This document shows positions 17,411-24,637 of a stretch of 64,000 bases of DNA, one piece after another. The stretch comes from Phil1 sp964612925 (GTDB taxonomy: Bacteria > Bacillota > Clostridia > Christensenellales > CAG-138). Position numbers and translations under genes: made by a program. The notes below the pieces were generated by a model, which had not been told where the DNA came from, searched no databases, and saw nothing but the letters and a program-made list of their open reading frames with translations. The stretch lies in assembly GCA_964612925.1 (NCBI GenBank), contig CAZTFU010000009.1:10033-74032 (forward strand). The letters run 5' to 3'. Numbering within the stretch: position 1 is the first letter of the stretch; every line of letters begins with the position of its first letter.

Positions 17411-17610
17411 CAGCAACGATATTCAGCGGGAGGAATGCCGTATTTATGTTTAACGGTATGCGTAGTCGTATAAGCCTTGGCGCGAATGTGCTTTACCGCA
17501 TCTGTACAATGCCCCTTGAGGCCGCCGTTGACACTGGGCTTTTTGGGGCTTTGCCGCACTGTAGGTATGCCGTTATACCATTCCCGACTGCCGATTCACA
17601 ATAGTCGCTG
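17411..17610 (+). ncRNA. Candidate structured RNA, possibly 6S-like
   Basis: A gene-free stretch of about 200 bases whose two ends are complementary in register. CAGC at 17411 faces GCTG at 17607. CAG-CGGGA (17424-17431) faces TCCCG-A-CTG (17582-17590). AACGGTAT (17452-17459) pairs with ATGCCGTT (17567-17574) with one G-U. This gives a long irregular hairpin with internal loops and an unpaired centre, the outline of 6S RNA. A TATAAT lies at 17401-17406 just upstream. The -35 is weak and no clear terminator follows. The identification is by shape only. Confidence 0.3.
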
Positions 17611-17669
17611 GGGCGTTGCATGCTTAAATCACTGTGCGGCAGTATGTTGACAATATTGATTTATCGTTA

Positions 17670-17698
17670 TTGACTGCCGGGTTTTGTTTTATTATAAT
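17670..17698 (+). promoter_or_regulatory. Promoter of tRNA-Leu
   Basis: TTGACT (17670-17675), 17 bases, TATAAT (17693-17698). The predicted start is a few bases before the mature tRNA. Confidence 0.8.
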
Positions 17699-17708
17699 GT
17701 CAGTGGAT

Positions 17709-17791
17709 GCGGCTGTGGTGGAACGGCATACACAGCAGACTTAAAATCTGCCGGCGAAAGCTTGCGAGTTCAAATCTCGCCAGCCGCACCA
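17709..17791 (+). tRNA. tRNA-Leu, anticodon UAA
   Basis: The acceptor stem GCGGCTG (17709-17715) pairs with CAGCCGC (17781-17787), followed by the discriminator A and an encoded CCA. The anticodon stem-loop GCAGA-CTTAAAA-TCTGC gives anticodon TAA. The T arm is GCGAG-TTCAAAT-CTCGC. An extended variable arm (CGGCGAAAGCTT region) marks a class II tRNA, consistent with leucine. It has its own promoter and terminator. Confidence 0.95.
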
Positions 17792-17793
17792 AA

Positions 17794-17824
17794 GCAAAAA
17801 GCAGCGAGTCGAGCTGCTTTTTGC
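17794..17824 (+). terminator. Terminator of tRNA-Leu
   Basis: GCAAAAAGCAGC (17794-17805) and GCTGCTTTTTGC (17813-17824) form a 12-bp perfect stem with loop GAGTCGA. The T-run is inside the 3' arm. Confidence 0.8.
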
Positions 17825-17863
17825 GTATATTGAGATCAGCAATATAATCAAGGAGGAAATACA

Positions 17864-18802
17864 ATGTCTGACGTTTATACATCCATAGATCAATTGGTGG
17901 GCAATACGCCGCTGTTGGAACTCAAAAATATCGAAAAAAGCCTTGGGTTGAATGCAAGGCTTATTGCAAAGCTTGAGCTTTTTAATCCTGCGGGTTCCGT
18001 AAAGGATCGCGTTGCATTGGCCATATTAAACGATGCCGAAGCACGCGGCATACTGAATGCGGATTCCACCATAATAGAGCCTACATCGGGCAATACGGGC
18101 ATCGGCCTTGCGGCGATTGCCGCATCGCGCGGGTATAAGCTTATAATCGTCATGCCCGATAACATGTCCGTAGAGCGCATAAAAGTGATGAAAGCCTACG
18201 GTGCAAGGCTTGTTTTAAGCCCCGGCGTAAAAGGCATGGCAGGGGCAATAGAGCTTGCGGAAAAGCTTAACGGCGAAATACCGAACAGCTTCATTGCGGG
18301 ACAGTTTACCAATCCCGCTAATCCGCGCGCCCATTACGAAACCACGGGACCCGAAATATACAATGCTGCCGACGGTAAGCTTGACTTCTTTGTCGCGGGC
18401 GTGGGCACGGGCGGTACAATATCGGGTACAGGCGAATATTTGAAACAGCGGAACCCTTCAATAAAAGTAATAGCGGTTGAACCCGCCTCCTCTCCCGTGC
18501 TTTCGCTTGGCAGGGGTGGCGCGCACGGCATACAGGGTATAGGGGCGGGCTTTGTGCCGAAAACGCTCAACACCGCCATATATGATGAGGTTCTTTCCGT
18601 AAGCGATGAGGCCGCGTTTGAATACAGTCGCATGATGGGCGCAAGGGAAGGCATACTTGTTGGCATATCCTCGGGCGCCGCGCTTGCGGCCGCAGTCAAG
18701 CTGGCGCAAAGGAGCGAAAACGAGAGCAAAACCATTGTTGTGCTTATGCCCGACGCTGGTGACAGATATCTTTCAACGGAGCTTTTTAACTATGAAAACT
18801 GA
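17864..18802 (+). CDS. cysK: Cysteine synthase (O-acetylserine sulfhydrylase)
   Basis: A 312-residue fold-type II PLP enzyme making cysteine from O-acetylserine and sulfide. Motifs are NTPLLEL, the Schiff-base lysine in NPAGSVKDRVAL, the substrate-carboxylate loop EPTSGNTGIG, the PLP-phosphate loop AGVGTGGTISGTG and the C-terminal GISSGAAL. ATG 17864 follows AAGGAGG. A TATAAT between the tRNA terminator and the gene may be part of its promoter. Its last 11 bases overlap the serine acetyltransferase start, so the two steps of cysteine synthesis are coupled. Confidence 0.95.
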   Translation: MSDVYTSIDQLVGNTPLLELKNIEKSLGLNARLIAKLELFNPAGSVKDRVALAILNDAEARGILNADSTIIEPTSGNTGIGLAAIAASRGYKLIIVMPDNMSVERIKVMKAYGARLVLSPGVKGMAGAIELAEKLNGEIPNSFIAGQFTNPANPRAHYETTGPEIYNAADGKLDFFVAGVGTGGTISGTGEYLKQRNPSIKVIAVEPASSPVLSLGRGGAHGIQGIGAGFVPKTLNTAIYDEVLSVSDEAAFEYSRMMGAREGILVGISSGAALAAAVKLAQRSENESKTIVVLMPDAGDRYLSTELFNYEN

Positions 18803-19580
18803 TATGCGTACATCCTTAAAAACATATTCCAACCTTAAAAGCGATATGGAGGAATTCATAACACTTTCACGAATAGTGCTTTACCCCGAGGTTTTTGCAC
18901 TTGACCCGGGAGAACTACGCGAGCAGGCAAGCGCATACCGTATGCGCGCACTCCTTATGGATATTCTCAGCAGCGTTTGCTGCGGCGAAACGGATTGTGA
19001 AAAAGCTGCTGATGAGCTTTTTGCAAGGCTTCCTCACATTAAGGCCATGCTTGAAACCGACATTCAGGTGGCATATGAAGGCGACCCGGCCGCAAGAAGC
19101 CGCGAGGAGATAATGCTTGCATACCCCGCATTTGAAGCCATAAGCACATTCCGCATAGCGCACGAGCTTTATACTTTGAACATTCCTCTGCTGCCGCGCA
19201 TGATGACGGAACATGCCCATTCACTTACGGGCATAGACATTCACCCCGGTGCCGAGATAGGCAGTCATTTCTTTATAGACCACGGTACCGGCGTTGTAAT
19301 AGGTGAAACCACGGTAATAGGCGAACACGTTAAGCTGTACCAAGGTGTTACACTTGGGGCAAGGAGTTTTGAGGTAGGTGCCGACGGCGCATTGGTAAAG
19401 GGAAACAAGCGGCACCCGAATATAGGTAATAATGTTGTTATATACGCAGGTGCAACAATACTCGGCGGAGATGTGTATATAGGCGATAACTGCATAATAG
19501 GCGGCAACGTTTGGCTTACGCAATCGGTTGAGGCGGGTAAAACCGTTGTTGCCGCACACGCTGAGGTTTCCACAAGATAA
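18792..19580 (+). CDS. cysE: Serine O-acetyltransferase
   Basis: A 262-residue enzyme that acetylates serine with acetyl-CoA, feeding cysK. An N-terminal helical domain (to about residue 130) is followed by a left-handed beta-helix with hexapeptides: GIDIHPGAEIGSHFFIDHGT, VVIGETTVIGEHVKLYQGVT, then IGNNVVIYAGATILGGDVYI. The DHGTG and YQGVTLGA motifs carry the active-site His/Asp of the family. The length and long helical N-terminus fit the EpsC/SatA-type SAT. ATG 18792 overlaps cysK by 11 bases with GGAG ten bases before it. Its apparent native terminator is split by the hairpin element that follows. Confidence 0.93.
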   Translation: MKTDMRTSLKTYSNLKSDMEEFITLSRIVLYPEVFALDPGELREQASAYRMRALLMDILSSVCCGETDCEKAADELFARLPHIKAMLETDIQVAYEGDPAARSREEIMLAYPAFEAISTFRIAHELYTLNIPLLPRMMTEHAHSLTGIDIHPGAEIGSHFFIDHGTGVVIGETTVIGEHVKLYQGVTLGARSFEVGADGALVKGNKRHPNIGNNVVIYAGATILGGDVYIGDNCIIGGNVWLTQSVEAGKTVVAAHAEVSTR

Positions 19581-19601
19581 AACGGCATACAGTTAAGCAA
19601 A

Positions 19602-19843
19602 GAGCGCATGAAGTTCATCTACCGAGCATGTCGAAAATGCGGGGTTGTTAAGGGGCGGCAACCCCTTAATTCAATTCCGGCTTTGACGACATGTGCGTCA
19701 AAACGGATGAAAACCAATAGGTTTTCGTACTTTGCGAGTTTTGTCGCCCGGGAACGAATGTGAGAGACAAAACTCGAGAAAACTCGAAAAAGTGGCAAAT
19801 TGCCACTTTTTCGAGTCTCTGAGCGCATGAAGTTCATGCGCTC
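19602..19843. mobile_element. Hairpin-rich inserted element flanked by 17-bp direct repeats
   Basis: GAGCGCATGAAGTTCAT occurs at 19602-19618 and again at 19821-19837; only the second copy is followed by GCGCTC, which completes a terminator hairpin. The 202 bases between carry five consecutive perfect stems: GGGGTTG/CAACCCC (19641-19665), TTTGACG/CGTCAAA (19682-19702), GAAAACC/GGTTTTC (19709-19726), GAGTTTTGTC/GACAAAACTC (19736-19775) and a 17-bp stem at 19782-19816. The simplest reading is an element inserted into the cysE terminator with a 17-bp duplication. The ends share only a loose TCGAAAA-T-G inverted match. No transposase is encoded, so it would be a non-autonomous or REP-like element. 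Confidence 0.5.
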
Positions 19844-19850
19844 TTTATTT
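19821..19850 (+). terminator. Intrinsic terminator after cysE (downstream copy)
   Basis: GAGCGCATG (19821-19829) pairs with CATGCGCTC (19835-19843), loop AAGTT, followed by a T-rich tail. This is presumably the native cysK-cysE terminator, now displaced by the inserted element. A C8 tract follows at 19853-19860. Confidence 0.75.
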
Positions 19851-19890
19851 TTCCCCCCCCGTTTCCCGCCAACGAGTAAAAATAACTATA

Positions 19891-19942
19891 TTGATGATAA
19901 TACACTACTTTTGATGTAAAGTCAATACATCTTATTTGATGT
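19891..19942. promoter_or_regulatory. Leftward promoter and GATGT/ACATC operator cluster upstream of the XRE gene
   Basis: On the minus strand TTGACT (19920-19925) is followed after 17 bases by TATTAT (19897-19902), a good sigma-A promoter reading into the hairpin element. Interleaved are TTGATG at 19891, 19911 and 19936 and the inverted GATGTA-7 nt-TACATC, a plausible binding array for the XRE protein encoded to the right. No convincing rightward -35 was found. Confidence 0.5.
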
Positions 19943-19966
19943 GAGTAGAATAGATGCAGACTGATT

Positions 19967-20224
19967 TTGGCGGTGATTGAAATAAACAAATGCTGTGAAA
20001 GAATACGCAGTCTGCGCGAGGATCGTGACCTTACGCAAGCATATGTGGCAAATCTGCTCGGCACCACACAGCAGGTGTATTCAAGATACGAAAACGGCGT
20101 TAACGATATTCCTTTGCGCCATATAATAGTTCTGTGTAAATTTTATAACGTCAGTGCGGATTACGTCTTGGGGCTCAGCAACGATGAGATACCTATAGGC
20201 GGCAAGGTCGCCGCCAAGAGATAA
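19967..20224 (+). CDS. Small XRE-family helix-turn-helix regulator
   Basis: An 85-residue DNA-binding protein. The helix-turn-helix is clear (IRSLREDRDLTQAYVANLLG, then TTQQVYSRYENG), and the end of the domain reads FYNVSADYVLGLSN. It has no additional effector domain. The start is uncertain: TTG 19967 or GTG 19973, with a GGCGG but no standard ATG. It sits between the hairpin element and the cotJ operon. It probably regulates itself and the divergent promoter through the GATGT/ACATC array. Confidence 0.75.
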   Translation: MAVIEINKCCERIRSLREDRDLTQAYVANLLGTTQQVYSRYENGVNDIPLRHIIVLCKFYNVSADYVLGLSNDEIPIGGKVAAKR

Positions 20225-20306
20225 TTCCCATATTTCAAAACTTTACCCCGCCGCGGCAGGCAAAGCAATGCCTTCTGCGGCGATTTTTATAATAGATTTA
20301 ACACTG

Positions 20307-20336
20307 TTCATATTCAGAAGAATGCTATCATAAAAT
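20307..20336 (+). promoter_or_regulatory. Sigma-E-like sporulation promoter of cotJABC
   Basis: TTCATATT (20307-20314), 14 bases, CATAAAAT (20329-20336). This matches the mother-cell sigma-E pattern (TCATATT, about 14 bases, CATAcAaT), with one or two differences in the -10. cotJ is sigma-E controlled in Bacillus subtilis. The leader is about 95 bases. Confidence 0.6.
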
Positions 20337-20436
20337 AAAACTTGGCACATATTCACCGCGCATCGCGCTTTTGCATATGCTGTTACAAAGGGGCAACAAA
20401 TGCCCCGCCCAAATCCTATTAAGGAGGAAACAAACA

Positions 20437-20682
20437 GTGTTATGTAACCAATGCACCGGATGCGCCATGGCCGCAAATGCCGTTTCGAGTGATTTCGGAG
20501 AATGCAGTGGCGGCGTAATTGCCGCAGGTACGGTTTGCACCAGTGAAATATGCGGTGCTTTCAACATGCAGATCGGCTCGGATCTTGCCAAAATAAGCTT
20601 TCCCATTCAGGAATACAATGAAGGCTTTTGCCCATGCGAAGCCCTTGAGCAGGGGACAATGTTCCCGGAGCTTGTGCAGTGA
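20437..20682 (+). CDS. cotJA: Spore coat-associated protein CotJA
   Basis: An 81-residue protein. The C-terminus (ISFPIQEYNEGFCPCEALEQ followed by GTMFPELVQ) has the CotJA pattern of Y-P-EAL-GT-FPEL. The N-terminal half is Cys-rich, with CNQCTGC at its start, and is longer than in B. subtilis. The start is GTG 20437, nine bases after AAGGAGG; an ATG five bases later is out of frame. It is first of three cotJ genes, spaced 16 and 12 bases apart. The product is presumed to be deposited in the spore coat with CotJC. Confidence 0.8.
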   Translation: MLCNQCTGCAMAANAVSSDFGECSGGVIAAGTVCTSEICGAFNMQIGSDLAKISFPIQEYNEGFCPCEALEQGTMFPELVQ

Positions 20683-20698
20683 AAGGAGGATTTTCATA

Positions 20699-20944
20699 AT
20701 GGATGCCACTCAAACCGCACTTATCTACCGCATAAGTCAATATAGGTTCATGTGTGTTGAGCTTAATCTGTACTTGGACACACATCCAAGCGATGAGAAC
20801 GCACGCGCCGATTATCAATGCTATGCGCGGCGTCTTTCACAGCTTATAGACCAATATGAAAACGAATACGGGCCACTGCTCAATTTTGGTCAATCATCAA
20901 GCGACAAGGGCTGCTATGTAATGTCCCAATGGCCCTGGGAATAA
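20699..20944 (+). CDS. cotJB: Spore coat protein CotJB
   Basis: An 81-residue protein matching CotJB in length and pattern (YRFMCVELNLYLDTHPSDEN, then the C-terminal GPLLNFGQ and WPWE). Its biochemical role is not established beyond being needed with CotJA/CotJC in the coat. ATG 20699 follows AAAGGAGG. Confidence 0.88.
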   Translation: MDATQTALIYRISQYRFMCVELNLYLDTHPSDENARADYQCYARRLSQLIDQYENEYGPLLNFGQSSSDKGCYVMSQWPWE

Positions 20945-20956
20945 GGAGGAACGGAT

Positions 20957-21562
20957 ATGTGGATATATACAAAACAGCTTGAATACCCCGTTAACATAAC
21001 CTCGCCCGACCCGCGTATGGCAAAGCTGCTAATGGCCCAATACGGCGGGCCCGACAGCGAGCTTGGTGCGGGATTGAGATACCTTACACAGCGTTTCACC
21101 ATGCCCGATGACCGCTGCCGCGCAACGCTAAATGACATAGGCACCGAGGAGCTTGCCCATTGGGAAATGCTCGGAACAATGATATACCAGTGTCTGCGTG
21201 GGGCAAGCTATGCCCAGATAGAAGAAGTGGGTATGGCGGGATACTACACCATGCACAGCCGCGGTGTGTTCCCCGCCGACCCGAACGGTGTACCGTTCAC
21301 CGCAGCATATATCGCTTGTACGGGCGATCCGATTGCAGACCTTGTTGAGGACCTTGCGGCAGAGCAAAAGGCGCGTGCAACGTATGAACACCTTATGACG
21401 CTTACGGACGATAAAAGCGTACTCGATCCGCTTAATTTCTTGAGGGAAAGAGAAATCGTGCATTATCAGCGTTTCGGTGAATGCCTTGAAATAGTGCAAA
21501 ACATGCAGTCCGGCGCGACGCGAAGAACATTTTCCGCATCAATGCGCGGCTGTACGCGCTAA
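20957..21562 (+). CDS. cotJC: Spore coat protein CotJC, manganese catalase-like
   Basis: A 201-residue ferritin-like four-helix protein related to manganese catalases. The opening MWIYTKQLEYPVNITSPDPR is the CotJC signature. Metal-ligand Glu/His pairs are visible in TEELAHWEMLG and in EQKARATYEHLM with REREIVHYQRFGE. It would protect spores from peroxide or contribute structurally to the coat. ATG 20957 follows AAGGAGG. It marks the organism as a spore former or a recent descendant of one. Confidence 0.93.
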   Translation: MWIYTKQLEYPVNITSPDPRMAKLLMAQYGGPDSELGAGLRYLTQRFTMPDDRCRATLNDIGTEELAHWEMLGTMIYQCLRGASYAQIEEVGMAGYYTMHSRGVFPADPNGVPFTAAYIACTGDPIADLVEDLAAEQKARATYEHLMTLTDDKSVLDPLNFLREREIVHYQRFGECLEIVQNMQSGATRRTFSASMRGCTR

Positions 21563-21576
21563 ATTGTCACCGTTGA

Positions 21577-21605
21577 TTGACACGGGCACATTGCCGCTGT
21601 ATAAT
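21577..21605 (+). promoter_or_regulatory. Consensus sigma-A promoter of the SCIFF gene
   Basis: TTGACA (21577-21582), exactly 17 bases, TATAAT (21600-21605): perfect consensus at both boxes. It is 30 bases before the SCIFF start, implying strong vegetative expression independent of cotJ. Confidence 0.9.
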
Positions 21606-21635
21606 ATATGTAGATAGTTATGCACGGAGGTACAT

Positions 21636-21785
21636 ATGAAGCATATAAACACCATCAAGACCCGTAATCTTTGTGAAAGTGCCAAGAACGGCGGCTGCGG
21701 CGAATGCCAGACTTCCTGCCAGTCTGCTTGCAAGACCAGCTGTGGCATTGCCAATCAGGCCTGCGAGAAGAAGGAAGAAAAATAA
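21636..21785 (+). CDS. SCIFF ranthipeptide precursor (six cysteines in forty-five)
   Basis: A 49-residue peptide beginning MKHINTIKTRNL, with the diagnostic core CGECQTSCQSACKTSC followed by NQAC. Six canonical cysteines are at 21, 24, 28, 32, 36 and 43, plus an extra Cys13 in the leader-like part. In characterised SCIFF peptides, as I recall, the maturase joins Cys32 to Thr37 by a thioether; here residue 37 is Gly (SCGIAN). It is followed by a terminator and then the cognate maturase. The function of mature SCIFF is unknown. ATG 21636 follows GGAGG. Confidence 0.95.
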   Translation: MKHINTIKTRNLCESAKNGGCGECQTSCQSACKTSCGIANQACEKKEEK

Positions 21786-21808
21786 TTTCGGGTTAAGTAA
21801 CCTAACCG

Positions 21809-21834
21809 TGCCGCCCATATAGGGCGGCATTTTT
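21809..21834 (+). terminator. Terminator/attenuator between SCIFF and maturase
   Basis: TGCCGCCC (21809-21816) pairs with GGGCGGCA (21822-21829), then TTTTT. It lies in the 74-base gap, so most transcripts would end after the peptide gene and a minority would read into the maturase, giving precursor excess. Confidence 0.8.
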
Positions 21835-21859
21835 ACAGTTGTTCAAAAAGGGAAAGCAA

Positions 21860-23236
21860 ATGATCCATCAATATAAACTCGGCGGTTATAATATAGTGCT
21901 TGACGTATGCTCCGGTGCGGTACACGCAGTGGACGAATTGGCTTATGACCTGATAGCTATGTTTGAAAGCACCGATAAGGAAGAGGCAATAGCCGCCATT
22001 TCAAAAAAGTACCCTGCCGAATCCGTTGCAGACATCACGGAATGTTATGAGCAGATCGCCGCGCTGAAGCAAAACGGTGAGCTTTTTGTTGAAGATACGT
22101 TTGAGCCCATGGCGGGTGCATTAAAGGCAAAAACCTCAGGCGTTATAAAGGCATTGTGTCTGCACGTTGCGCACAGCTGCAACCTTAATTGCTCATACTG
22201 CTTTGCAAGTCAGGGCAAGTACCACGGCGAATGCGCAATTATGAGCTACGATGTCGGCAAGCGCGCACTCGACTTTCTTGTTGAAAACTCGGGCACGCGC
22301 CACAACCTTGAGGTTGACTTCTTCGGCGGTGAGCCGCTTATGAATTTTGATGTTGTAAAGCAGCTTGTATCATATGCGCGCAGTATTGAAAAAGAGAAGG
22401 GCAAGCATTTCCGCTTTACGCTTACAACAAACGGTATGCTTATCGATGATGATGTTATCGATTTCGCAAACAATGAAATGAGCAACGTGGTGCTCAGCCT
22501 TGACGGCCGCAAGGAGATTCACGACCGATACCGTGTTGACTATGCGGGCAACGGAAGCTGGGATAGAATAGTTCCGAAATTTCAAAAGCTTGTTAAGGCG
22601 CGTGGCGGCGAGAATTACTACATGCGCGGCACTTTTACACACGCAAACCCCGATTTTCTTGAAGATATACGCACAATGCTCGACCTTGGATTCAATGAGT
22701 TGAGCATGGAGCCTGTTGTTACGGCACAAAACGACCCTTCCGTCCTGACGGAGGAGGACAGGCAAATCGTAATGCAGCAATACGAAAAGCTGGCCTATCT
22801 TATGCTTGAACGTGACGCCGATGGCAAACCCTTTACATTCTATCATTATATGATAGACCTTGGCGGCGGTCCCTGCATATACAAGCGCATTTCGGGTTGC
22901 GGATCGGGCACGGAATATATGGCCGTAACGCCGTGGGGAGATCTTTATCCCTGTCACCAGTTCGTAGGGGATGAAAAATTCAGGCTCGGTGACATATGGA
23001 ACGGCGTAACCGCCCCCGAAGTGCAGAATGAATTTGCCTGTTGCAACGTATATGCACGGGAAGAATGTAAGGATTGTTGGGCAAGACTTTATTGTTCCGG
23101 CGGATGCGCGGCCAATGCTTATCATGCTACGGGCTCCGTGCGCGGAGTTTACAGCGCGGGCTGTGAGCTTTTCAAAAAACGCATGGAATGTGCCATTATG
23201 GTAGCAGTGGCGCGGGAGCTTGGCAAGCAGGAATGA
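21860..23236 (+). CDS. SCIFF radical SAM/SPASM maturase
   Basis: A 458-residue radical SAM peptide cyclase. The SAM cluster motif CxxxCxxC is CNLNCSYC in HSCNLNCSYCFASQGKYHGE. The N-terminal about 95 residues (QYKLGGYNIVLDVCSGAVHA onward) are the peptide-recognition region. The C-terminal SPASM/twitch region is Cys-rich (GPCIYKRISGCGSG, YPCHQF, CKDCWARLYCSGGC) and would bind auxiliary 4Fe-4S clusters. It would form thioether crosslinks on the adjacent SCIFF peptide. ATG 21860 is chosen (weak GGGAAA site); a TTG at 21839 is in frame. Its stop overlaps the next start (ATGA). Confidence 0.95.
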   Translation: MIHQYKLGGYNIVLDVCSGAVHAVDELAYDLIAMFESTDKEEAIAAISKKYPAESVADITECYEQIAALKQNGELFVEDTFEPMAGALKAKTSGVIKALCLHVAHSCNLNCSYCFASQGKYHGECAIMSYDVGKRALDFLVENSGTRHNLEVDFFGGEPLMNFDVVKQLVSYARSIEKEKGKHFRFTLTTNGMLIDDDVIDFANNEMSNVVLSLDGRKEIHDRYRVDYAGNGSWDRIVPKFQKLVKARGGENYYMRGTFTHANPDFLEDIRTMLDLGFNELSMEPVVTAQNDPSVLTEEDRQIVMQQYEKLAYLMLERDADGKPFTFYHYMIDLGGGPCIYKRISGCGSGTEYMAVTPWGDLYPCHQFVGDEKFRLGDIWNGVTAPEVQNEFACCNVYAREECKDCWARLYCSGGCAANAYHATGSVRGVYSAGCELFKKRMECAIMVAVARELGKQE

Positions 23237-24564
23237 GCACGCCCATTTGTGATTTTGTAAAAAAATACATAAACTCCTCTCCCGTTCGGTTACATATGCC
23301 CGGGCACAAGGGAAAAAGCTGTTTGGGCTTTGAACCGTTTGACATAACCGAGATAGACGGTGCGGACGATCTTATGTTGCCAAGCGGCATAATAGCCGAA
23401 AGTGAGGCCGAGGCAAGTCGTATTTTCGGTTCGCACACGTTTTATTCAGCAGGCGGTTCAACGCTGTGCATACAGGTAATGCTGTACCTTATTGCTCAGC
23501 ATGCAGCACAATGCGGCAAGAAGCCCTCAATTTTAGCGGGCAGAAATGCGCACAAGGCATTTGTAAACGCATGTGCCCTGCTTGATATTGATATAGAGTG
23601 GATTTATCCTGAGGAATGTGACAGCTATATAAGCTGTACCATTCCCGCCGAAGCAGTGTCTGAAAGGCTTGCAAACCGCCCCGATATTGCGGCGGTATAC
23701 ATAACAAGCCCCGATTATTTGGGCAACATACAGGATATTGCCGCAATAGCAGCTGTTTGTCATAGGCATAAAGTATTGCTTGCGGTGGATAACGCACACG
23801 GTGCATATCTTAAGTTTTTGCCCGAATCGCTACACCCCATCGATCTCGGAGCGGACATCTGTTGTGATTCGGCGCACAAAACGCTCAATGTAATAACGGG
23901 CGGCGCATATCTTCACGTTTCCCACCTTGCGCCAAAGCCGATATGCGATAATGCAAAGCCCGCCTTTTCGGTGTTCGGTTCAAGCAGTCCTTCTTATTTG
24001 ATTCTGCAATCCCTTGATGCGGCAAATGCTTCCTTTGACGATTTTCGCGTTAGGCTTTGCGCTATGCTCACTAAGTTAAAAGAGCTTAAATCCGCCTTAA
24101 CGGAGCATGGTTTTTCCCTTTCGGGTGATGAGCCGATGAAGATGTGCATCAATCCAAAAACATTCGGCTATACGGGGAACGAAATCGCCGCAATATTGAA
24201 GGCGGCGGGTATCTACATCGAATTCTGCGATTTGGATAATGTTGTACTTATGTTTTCACCTTGGAATGAACAACATGAGCTTGATAAGCTTCTTAATACG
24301 CTTTGCTCCGTAAAAAGAAAAGATGCCATACTTACTCCCCCGCCGCGCACACCCAAGGCGGAACGCATATTGTCCCCGCGAAGTGCAATTCTTTCACCTG
24401 CCGAAAGAATTGACGTAAAGAACAGTCTTGGCCGCATATCTGCGGCGGCGGCAATCGGTTGCCCGCCCGCAATCCCCATAGTCATTATGGGCGAACGGAT
24501 AAATGAGGATGCAATAAAGTGCTTTGAATATTACGGCATAGACAGCTGTATGGTAGTAAAATAA
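23233..24564 (+). CDS. Orn/Lys/Arg decarboxylase-family PLP enzyme
   Basis: A 443-residue fold-type I enzyme of the short, YaaO/SpeA-like decarboxylase group. Landmarks are the N-terminal RLHMPGHKGK, TEIDGADDLMLPSG, the PLP-binding lysine in CDSAHKTLNVITGGA, and the C-terminal domain SLGRISAAAAIGCPPAIPIV then MGERI. It may decarboxylate arginine, lysine or ornithine to a polyamine precursor; the substrate is not deducible. ATG 23233 overlaps the SCIFF maturase stop (ATGA), so it is translationally coupled to peptide maturation, which is a curious pairing. A terminator follows at 24604. Confidence 0.85.
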   Translation: MSTPICDFVKKYINSSPVRLHMPGHKGKSCLGFEPFDITEIDGADDLMLPSGIIAESEAEASRIFGSHTFYSAGGSTLCIQVMLYLIAQHAAQCGKKPSILAGRNAHKAFVNACALLDIDIEWIYPEECDSYISCTIPAEAVSERLANRPDIAAVYITSPDYLGNIQDIAAIAAVCHRHKVLLAVDNAHGAYLKFLPESLHPIDLGADICCDSAHKTLNVITGGAYLHVSHLAPKPICDNAKPAFSVFGSSSPSYLILQSLDAANASFDDFRVRLCAMLTKLKELKSALTEHGFSLSGDEPMKMCINPKTFGYTGNEIAAILKAAGIYIEFCDLDNVVLMFSPWNEQHELDKLLNTLCSVKRKDAILTPPPRTPKAERILSPRSAILSPAERIDVKNSLGRISAAAAIGCPPAIPIVIMGERINEDAIKCFEYYGIDSCMVVK

Positions 24565-24603
24565 GAGCTGAAATTTTGTAAAAAGCAACCGTAGACCCTC
24601 TTA

Positions 24604-24637
24604 AAGCCGTGTGTGTATTACCTCACGCGGCTTTTAT
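24604..24637. terminator. Terminator after the decarboxylase gene
   Basis: AAGCCGTGTG (24604-24613) pairs with CACGCGGCTT (24624-24633) with one G-T, followed by T's. The A's on the left allow it to serve the opposing kinase pseudogene as well. Confidence 0.65.

Noticed and set aside
19619..19837. 72-codon leftward frame beginning MNFMRSE inside the hairpin element
   Set aside because: Its start and most codons lie in inverted repeats, and the same MNFMRS opening occurs at the other direct-repeat copy. It reflects the repeat sequence rather than a gene.
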